Origin: Actinomycetes bacterium
GTDB taxonomy: Bacteria; Actinomycetota; Actinomycetes; Propionibacteriales; Propionibacteriaceae
Reading direction: 5' to 3'
Length of the DNA: 10,241 nucleotides
Assembly: GCA_029778515.1 (NCBI GenBank)
Contig: JAKOQD010000358.1
Span: 1-10,241 of the forward strand
The position numbers were made by a program, and so were the translations under genes. This document shows, piece after piece, positions 6,124-10,241 of the stretch (position 1 is its first letter; every line of letters begins with the position of its first letter). Under the pieces are notes generated by a model. It made no database searches and was not told the DNA's origin. It worked only from the letters and a program-made list of their open reading frames with translations.

Positions 6124-7062
6124 GTGACCTTGTTCATTCCGAGCCCGTCGATCAGCAACTTCCAGATCGGCCCGCTGACCATCCACATCTACGCGCTCTG
6201 TCTGATCGCCGGCATCTTCGCCGGCTGGACGCTGGGCGTGCGCCGCTGGCGGGCGCGCGGCGGCACCAGCGAGTCGTTCGAGACCGTGCTGCTCTGGACG
6301 ATCCCGCTCGCCATCGTCGGCGCGCGGATCTACCACGTGCTGACCCACCTCGGCGACTACTTCGGTGCCGGCGCCACCCAGCACTGGTGGGCGATCTGGG
6401 AGGGTGGCATCGCCATCTACGGTGCGGTGGGTGCGGGCGCGCTGGTGGCCTGGCTGACCTCCCGGCGGCAGAAGGTCTCCTTCCCGGCGCTGGCGGACGC
6501 GATCGCGCCCGGCATCGCGCTCGGCCAAGCTCTCGGCCGGTTCGGCAACTGGTTCAACCAGGAGCTGTACGGCCAGCCGACCACGCTGCCCTGGGGCCTG
6601 GAGATCGACCCCGCGCACCGGGCTCCCGGCTTCGAGCAGTACGAGACCTTCCACCCGACCTTCCTTTACGAGTCGCTGTGGAACCTGTTCGTGATGGGCA
6701 CGCTGCTGTGGGCGGACAAGCGGTTCCGGCTGGGCCGCGGCAAGGTCTTCGCCCTGTACGTGGCGCTCTACGGCTTCGGCCGGATCTTCACCGAACACAT
6801 CCGGCTCGACTACTCCTACGACACCTTCGGCTCGCTCCGCTTCAACGAGGCCGTCGCCATCCTGATCTGCCTGATCGGCGTGGCCGCCCTGATCTGGCTG
6901 GTGCGGTTCCGCCCCGGACGCGAGGAGGTCGTGGAGTTTGGAGCGGCCGACGGGTCTCGACCGGACCGACCGGCCGATGAGCAGGTCGAGGAACCCGCCG
7001 AGGAGCCAGGGGCCGACCCCGATGGGTCGCCGTCAACCTCGTCACCGGATACGAAGGACTGA
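6124..7062 (+). CDS. lgt: Prolipoprotein diacylglyceryl transferase
   Basis: Lgt moves a diacylglyceryl group from phosphatidylglycerol to the lipobox cysteine of exported prolipoproteins, the first step of lipoprotein maturation in the membrane. The 312-residue product has about seven hydrophobic segments. Family motifs are GARIYHV (66-72), WEGGIAIYGA (92-101), the signature GRFGNWFNQELYG (138-150), HPTFLYES (177-184) and YGFGRIFTEHIR (216-227). After the last membrane segment (about 243-261) comes a 50-residue hydrophilic, acidic, Pro/Glu/Asp/Ser-rich tail, a type often seen in actinobacterial Lgt and of unknown use. GTG 6124 is supported by AAGGA (6112-6116) at seven bases and by homologous N-termini. 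lgt downstream of trpA is a conserved actinobacterial arrangement. A terminator is not obvious after it. Confidence 0.95.
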   Translation: MTLFIPSPSISNFQIGPLTIHIYALCLIAGIFAGWTLGVRRWRARGGTSESFETVLLWTIPLAIVGARIYHVLTHLGDYFGAGATQHWWAIWEGGIAIYGAVGAGALVAWLTSRRQKVSFPALADAIAPGIALGQALGRFGNWFNQELYGQPTTLPWGLEIDPAHRAPGFEQYETFHPTFLYESLWNLFVMGTLLWADKRFRLGRGKVFALYVALYGFGRIFTEHIRLDYSYDTFGSLRFNEAVAILICLIGVAALIWLVRFRPGREEVVEFGAADGSRPDRPADEQVEEPAEEPGADPDGSPSTSSPDTKD

Positions 7063-7070
7063 CCCTGACA

Positions 7071-7144
7071 ATCCTCGGCAGCTTGTCCTGCGTTCGATCG
7101 CGACCGGCTGGTCGAGCTCGCCTGCCCTGAGCTTTGCCGAGGAT
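7071..7144. repeat. Degenerate inverted repeat in the lgt-gltB gap
   Basis: ATCCTCGGCA (7071-7080) and TGCCGAGGAT (7135-7144) are perfect 10-base inverted repeats, and GCT (7081-7083) can extend the stem with AGC (7130-7132) past a two-base bulge. The interior contains a CGACC/GGTCG hairpin (7101-7105, 7110-7114) and a CGAGCTCG palindrome (7113-7120). CCCTGAGCTTTGCCGAGG (7125-7142) resembles another dispersed actinobacterial repeat (CCCTGAGCTTGTCGAAGG), recalled from memory. It begins eight bases after the lgt stop and could serve as an mRNA 3' end structure, but no T-run follows. Confidence 0.45.
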
Positions 7145-7173
7145 CGAGACACCGCGTCCAAGATGCAGTCAGC

Positions 7174-7185
7174 TTGTCCAGACAA
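7174..7185. promoter_or_regulatory. Operator-like palindrome upstream of gltB
   Basis: TTGTCCAGACAA has perfect five-base arms, TTGTC and GACAA, around CA. Its form resembles operators of the GntR superfamily, such as the HutC/DasR type with a central TCTAGA. It lies 15 bases upstream of the likely gltB -10 element, where a bound protein could touch RNA polymerase. A second CAGCTTGTCC half-site copy occurs at 7079-7088 (this copy: 7170-7179). No cognate regulator is in the window. Confidence 0.3.
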
Positions 7186-7200
7186 TGGGCAGACGTCAGG

Positions 7201-7206
7201 TAGGCT
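7201..7206 (+). promoter_or_regulatory. Likely -10 element of the gltB promoter
   Basis: TAGGCT fits the actinobacterial TANNNT -10 pattern and would place the transcript start near 7213, giving a leader of about 75 bases. No good -35 lies at 16-18 bases; TTGTCC (7174-7179) is 21 bases away. This is common for regulated actinobacterial promoters and suggests an activator, but that is inference. Confidence 0.4.
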
Positions 7207-7230
7207 CGCGCCTTAGCGTGCAGCGTCGAC

Positions 7231-7252
7231 GTGCAGTCTGATTGGTCTGCAC
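7231..7252 (+). promoter_or_regulatory. Hairpin in the gltB leader
   Basis: GTGCAG (7231-7236) pairs with CTGCAC (7247-7252) around a ten-base loop. A direct copy of CGTGCAG at 7217-7223 (second copy 7230-7236) offers an alternative left arm. The hairpin lies about 25 bases before the gltB Shine-Dalgarno (GGGAG at 7278-7282). It matches no riboswitch class that I can recognise. Confidence 0.3.
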
Positions 7253-7288
7253 CCGCCCCTGCTGAGTACGCGCAGATGGGAGATACAT

Positions 7289-10241
7289 ATGGCGAAGCTG
7301 GCGATGCCACCCCACCCGGCCGAGGGCCTTTACGACCCGGCATACGAGCACGACGCCTGCGGCGTCGCCTTCGTTGCCCAGCTGAGCGGGGCGCCGAGCC
7401 ACGACATCGTCAGCCAGGGTCTGACCGCCCTGGAGAACCTCGACCATCGTGGTGCCACCGGCGCCGATGCCGCCGCTGGCGACGGTGCCGGCATGCTGCT
7501 GCAGGTTCCCGATCGCTTCTTCCGCCAGGTGGTCGACTTCGACCTGCCCGAACCGGGTCAATACGCGGTCGGCATGGCCTTCCTGCCCCAGGAGCCCACC
7601 AAGCGCGCGTCCGCCAAGCGCAACTTCGAGTTCCTGGCAACCGAGGAGGGAGTGGTCGTCCAGGGCTGGCGTCAGGTGCCCACCGACGACTCCACCCTCA
7701 GCCCGGTTTCGGCGCACAACATGCCTCACTTTGAGCAGGTCTTCGTCTCCACCGAGTCGCTGCTCGCCGGAATCGACCTCGACCGCGCCGTGTACCCCCT
7801 GCGCCAGCGGGCCCGCAATGACGCCGGGGTTTATTTCGCGTCGCTTTCTTCACGAACCACCGTCTACAAGGGCATGCTCACCACCCAGCAGCTCGCCGAG
7901 GTGTTCCCCGACCTGCTCGACGAGCGCGTCGAGAGTGCCCTTGCCCTGGTCCACTCCCGCTTCTCCACCAACACCTTCCCGGCCTGGGAACTCGCCCACC
8001 CGTACCGGCTGATGGCCCACAACGGCGAGATCAACACAGTCAAGGGCAACCGCAACTGGATGCGGGCAAGGGAGGCGCTGCTCGCGTCCGAGGTGATCCC
8101 GGGCGACATCGAGCGGATCTTCCCGATCTGCACCCCCGGCGGCTCCGACTCCGCGTCCTTCGACGAGGTGCTCGAACTGCTGCACCTGGGCGGACGCTCG
8201 CTGCCGCACGCGGTGCTGATGATGATCCCGGAGGCGTGGGAGAACCACACCGAGATGGACGCGGCCCGCCGGGCCTTCTACGCCTTCCACTCCTCGCTGA
8301 TGGAGCCATGGGACGGACCGGCCTCGGTCACCTTCACCGACGGCAGCCTGATCGGCGCCGTGCTCGACCGCAACGGGCTACGTCCGGGCCGCTACTGGGT
8401 GACCGACGACGGGCTGGTGGTCTTCGCGTCCGAAGCCGGCGTACTGGACATCGACCCGGCCAAGGTGGTGCGAAAGGGCCGGATGAAGCCGGGCCGCATG
8501 CTGCTGGTCGACCTGGAGCAGCACCGCCTGATCAACGACGAGGAGATCAAGACCCAGCTCGCCGCCGAGCATCCGTACGCCGACTGGCTCGAGGCCGGTC
8601 GAGTCGACCTCGATGACCTGCCCGAGCAGCAGCACGTCGTGCACAGCCACGCCTCGGTCACGCGGCGCCAGCAGGTCTTCGGGTTCACCCACGAAGAGCA
8701 GCGGATGATCCTCGCCCCGATGGCCAACACCGGCGTCGAGCCGATCGGCTCGATGGGCTCGGACACCCCGGTCGCGGTGTTGTCCGACCATCCGCGGACG
8801 CTGTTCGACTACTTCGCGCAGCTCTTCGCCCAGGTGACCAACCCGCCGCTGGATGCGATCCGGGAGGAACTGGTCACCTCGCTGGCCGCGACCTTCGGAC
8901 CGGAGGCGAACCTGCTCGAGCCGAGCGAGGCCTCCTGCCGCCAGATCGTGATCGGCTACCCGATCCTTGATTCCGATCAGCTGGCGAAGCTGGTGCGGAT
9001 CAACCGCGACGGCTCGATGCCGGCCTTCGACACCCATGTTGTGCGCGGCCTCTACGACGTCGAGGGCGGGGGAGCAGCGCTCAAGGCCCGCCTGGATGAG
9101 CTCTGCGAGCAGGTCAGCGAGGCGATCGCCCGGGGCTGCCGGACGCTGATCCTGTCCGACCGGCATTCCAACGCCGAACTGGCGCCGATCCCGTCCCTGC
9201 TGCTGACCGCGGCGATCCACCACCACCTGGTGCGGGAGAAGACCCGCACTCAGGTCGGCCTGATCGTCGAGGCCGGCGACGTCCGCGAGGTGCACCACGT
9301 CGCGCTGCTGATCGGCTATGGCGCCGCGGCGGTGAACCCCTACCTGGCTTTCGAGTCCGCCGAGGATCTCGCCCGGCGGGAGTGGCTGGTGCACGTGGAG
9401 CCCGAGCAGGCGGTCTACAACGTCCGCAAGTCGCTGGGCAAGGGCGTGCTCAAGGTGATGTCCAAGATGGGCGTCTCCACGATCGCGTCCTACACCGGCG
9501 CCCAGATCTTCGAGGCGCTCGGCCTGTCCAGCGAACTGGTGGACAAGTACTTCACCGGCACCACCAGCCGGGTCGAGGGCATCGGTTTGGACGAGATCGC
9601 CGAAGAGGTGGCCAAGCGGCACGCCCGCGCCTACCCGCCGGACGGCATCCCGCTGCCGCACCGCACCCTGTCGGGGGGCGGCGAATACAAGTGGCGCCGC
9701 GAAGGCCCGCCACACCTGTTCGACCCGGAGACCGTCTTCCGGCTGCAGCACTCCACCCGCGAGCGGCGCTACGACATCTTCAAGCAGTACACCGCACGCG
9801 TCGACGACCAGTCCGAACGACTGATGACGCTGCGCGGCCTGCTGGAGTTCAACAGCGACCGTTCGGCGATCGACATCGACGAGGTCGAGCCGGTCAGCGA
9901 GATCGTAAAGCGGTTCTCCACCGGCGCGATGAGCTACGGCTCGATCAGCCGGGAGGCGCACGAGACCCTGGCGATCGCCATGAACCGGCTCGGCGCCAAG
10001 TCGAACACCGGTGAGGGCGGCGAGGACGCCGACCGACTCTACGACCCGGAGCGCCGCAGTGCGATCAAGCAGGTGGCATCCGGACGCTTCGGCGTGACCA
10101 GCGACTACCTGAGCAACGCCACCGACATCCAGATCAAGATGGCGCAGGGCGCGAAGCCCGGTGAGGGCGGCCAGCTACCCGGCCAAAAGGTGTACCCATG
10201 GGTGGCCAAGACCCGGCACTCGACGCCCGGCGTCGGCCTGA
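7289..10241 (+). CDS. gltB: Glutamate synthase large subunit, 3' end outside window
   Basis: GltB transfers the amide of glutamine to 2-oxoglutarate, giving two glutamates, together with the GltD subunit that feeds in electrons from NADPH. The first 984 codons are present of a family length near 1500. ATG 7289 follows GGGAG at six bases. The class II glutamine amidotransferase domain starts at Cys24 (HDACGVAF), so residues 1-23 are a predicted propeptide removed to expose the catalytic cysteine. [20 protein letters not shown] (49-68), HNGEIN (244-249), NRNWMR (254-259) and GSDSASFDE (285-293) belong to this domain. The central domain follows, with [20 protein letters not shown] from about 723. 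The FMN-binding synthase domain begins near 870 (GAMSYGSIS, 879-887) and continues to the cut through [11 protein letters not shown]. The reading frame is intact throughout. gltD would be expected downstream. Confidence 0.96.
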   Translation, partial: MAKLAMPPHPAEGLYDPAYEHDACGVAFVAQLSGAPSHDIVSQGLTALENLDHRGATGADAAAGDGAGMLLQVPDRFFRQVVDFDLPEPGQYAVGMAFLPQEPTKRASAKRNFEFLATEEGVVVQGWRQVPTDDSTLSPVSAHNMPHFEQVFVSTESLLAGIDLDRAVYPLRQRARNDAGVYFASLSSRTTVYKGMLTTQQLAEVFPDLLDERVESALALVHSRFSTNTFPAWELAHPYRLMAHNGEINTVKGNRNWMRAREALLASEVIPGDIERIFPICTPGGSDSASFDEVLELLHLGGRSLPHAVLMMIPEAWENHTEMDAARRAFYAFHSSLMEPWDGPASVTFTDGSLIGAVLDRNGLRPGRYWVTDDGLVVFASEAGVLDIDPAKVVRKGRMKPGRMLLVDLEQHRLINDEEIKTQLAAEHPYADWLEAGRVDLDDLPEQQHVVHSHASVTRRQQVFGFTHEEQRMILAPMANTGVEPIGSMGSDTPVAVLSDHPRTLFDYFAQLFAQVTNPPLDAIREELVTSLAATFGPEANLLEPSEASCRQIVIGYPILDSDQLAKLVRINRDGSMPAFDTHVVRGLYDVEGGGAALKARLDELCEQVSEAIARGCRTLILSDRHSNAELAPIPSLLLTAAIHHHLVREKTRTQVGLIVEAGDVREVHHVALLIGYGAAAVNPYLAFESAEDLARREWLVHVEPEQAVYNVRKSLGKGVLKVMSKMGVSTIASYTGAQIFEALGLSSELVDKYFTGTTSRVEGIGLDEIAEEVAKRHARAYPPDGIPLPHRTLSGGGEYKWRREGPPHLFDPETVFRLQHSTRERRYDIFKQYTARVDDQSERLMTLRGLLEFNSDRSAIDIDEVEPVSEIVKRFSTGAMSYGSISREAHETLAIAMNRLGAKSNTGEGGEDADRLYDPERRSAIKQVASGRFGVTSDYLSNATDIQIKMAQGAKPGEGGQLPGQKVYPWVAKTRHSTPGVGL

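Noticed and set aside
6938..7216. 92-residue plus-strand ORF spanning the lgt end and gap
   Set aside because: It overlaps the lgt tail in another frame, is Arg/Pro/Ser-rich, and has no convincing ribosome binding site or homologous motif.
8378..9961. 527-residue minus-strand ORF opposite gltB
   Set aside because: Long but antisense to a clearly conserved gene, with shadow-type composition and no motif.

Overview
The window is high-GC DNA, densely packed with genes on the + strand. It carries an actinobacterial tryptophan biosynthesis cluster set between histidine and glutamate genes. The order is hisI, trpE, a small HGxxPAAW-type membrane protein, trpC, trpB, trpA, a SCO1-like copper chaperone lipoprotein, lgt and the first two thirds of gltB. 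The small membrane protein inside trp and lgt behind trpA point to Actinobacteria. The dispersed-repeat style (GGTTGAGCCTGTCGAAACC) suggests Propionibacteriales or a neighbouring group; that placement is inference.

Layout. 1-194: upstream DNA without a secure gene, perhaps the start of a divergent gene at 75-1. 195-545: hisI, last gene of a histidine block. 542-613: a 23-codon ORF linking hisI to trpE. 610-2127: trpE. 2104-2301: a control-like gap with a long stem-loop over the trpE stop codon, a second hairpin and a lac-operator-like word. 2302-5482: the small membrane protein gene, trpC, trpB and trpA, tightly spaced, with an 8-codon ORF linking trpC to trpB. 5479-7062: the SCO1-like gene and lgt. 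7063-7288: a 226-base gap with a degenerate inverted repeat, an operator-like palindrome, a -10 element and a leader hairpin. 7289 to the end: gltB, cut by the window edge.

How the genes fit together. TrpE makes anthranilate from chorismate, TrpC makes indole-3-glycerol phosphate, and TrpA/TrpB finish tryptophan. trpG, trpD and trpF are not here; in Actinobacteria the TrpF step is usually done by PriA of the histidine pathway, which fits the hisI neighbour. The SCO1-like lipoprotein is a predicted substrate of the adjacent Lgt. GltB supplies glutamate and is probably a separate transcription unit.

Most notable signals: (1) hisI, trpC, trpB and trpA all end in GCATGA. For trpB and trpA this is the ATGA overlap with the next gene. 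For hisI and trpC it opens tiny ORFs whose stops overlap the GTG starts of trpE and trpB as GTGA, which suggests translational relay peptides. (2) The trpE stop codon lies inside a 63-nt stem-loop with competing pairings. (3) A dispersed repeat appears to have become part of an N-terminal extension of TrpA. No new defence or mobile system was seen.
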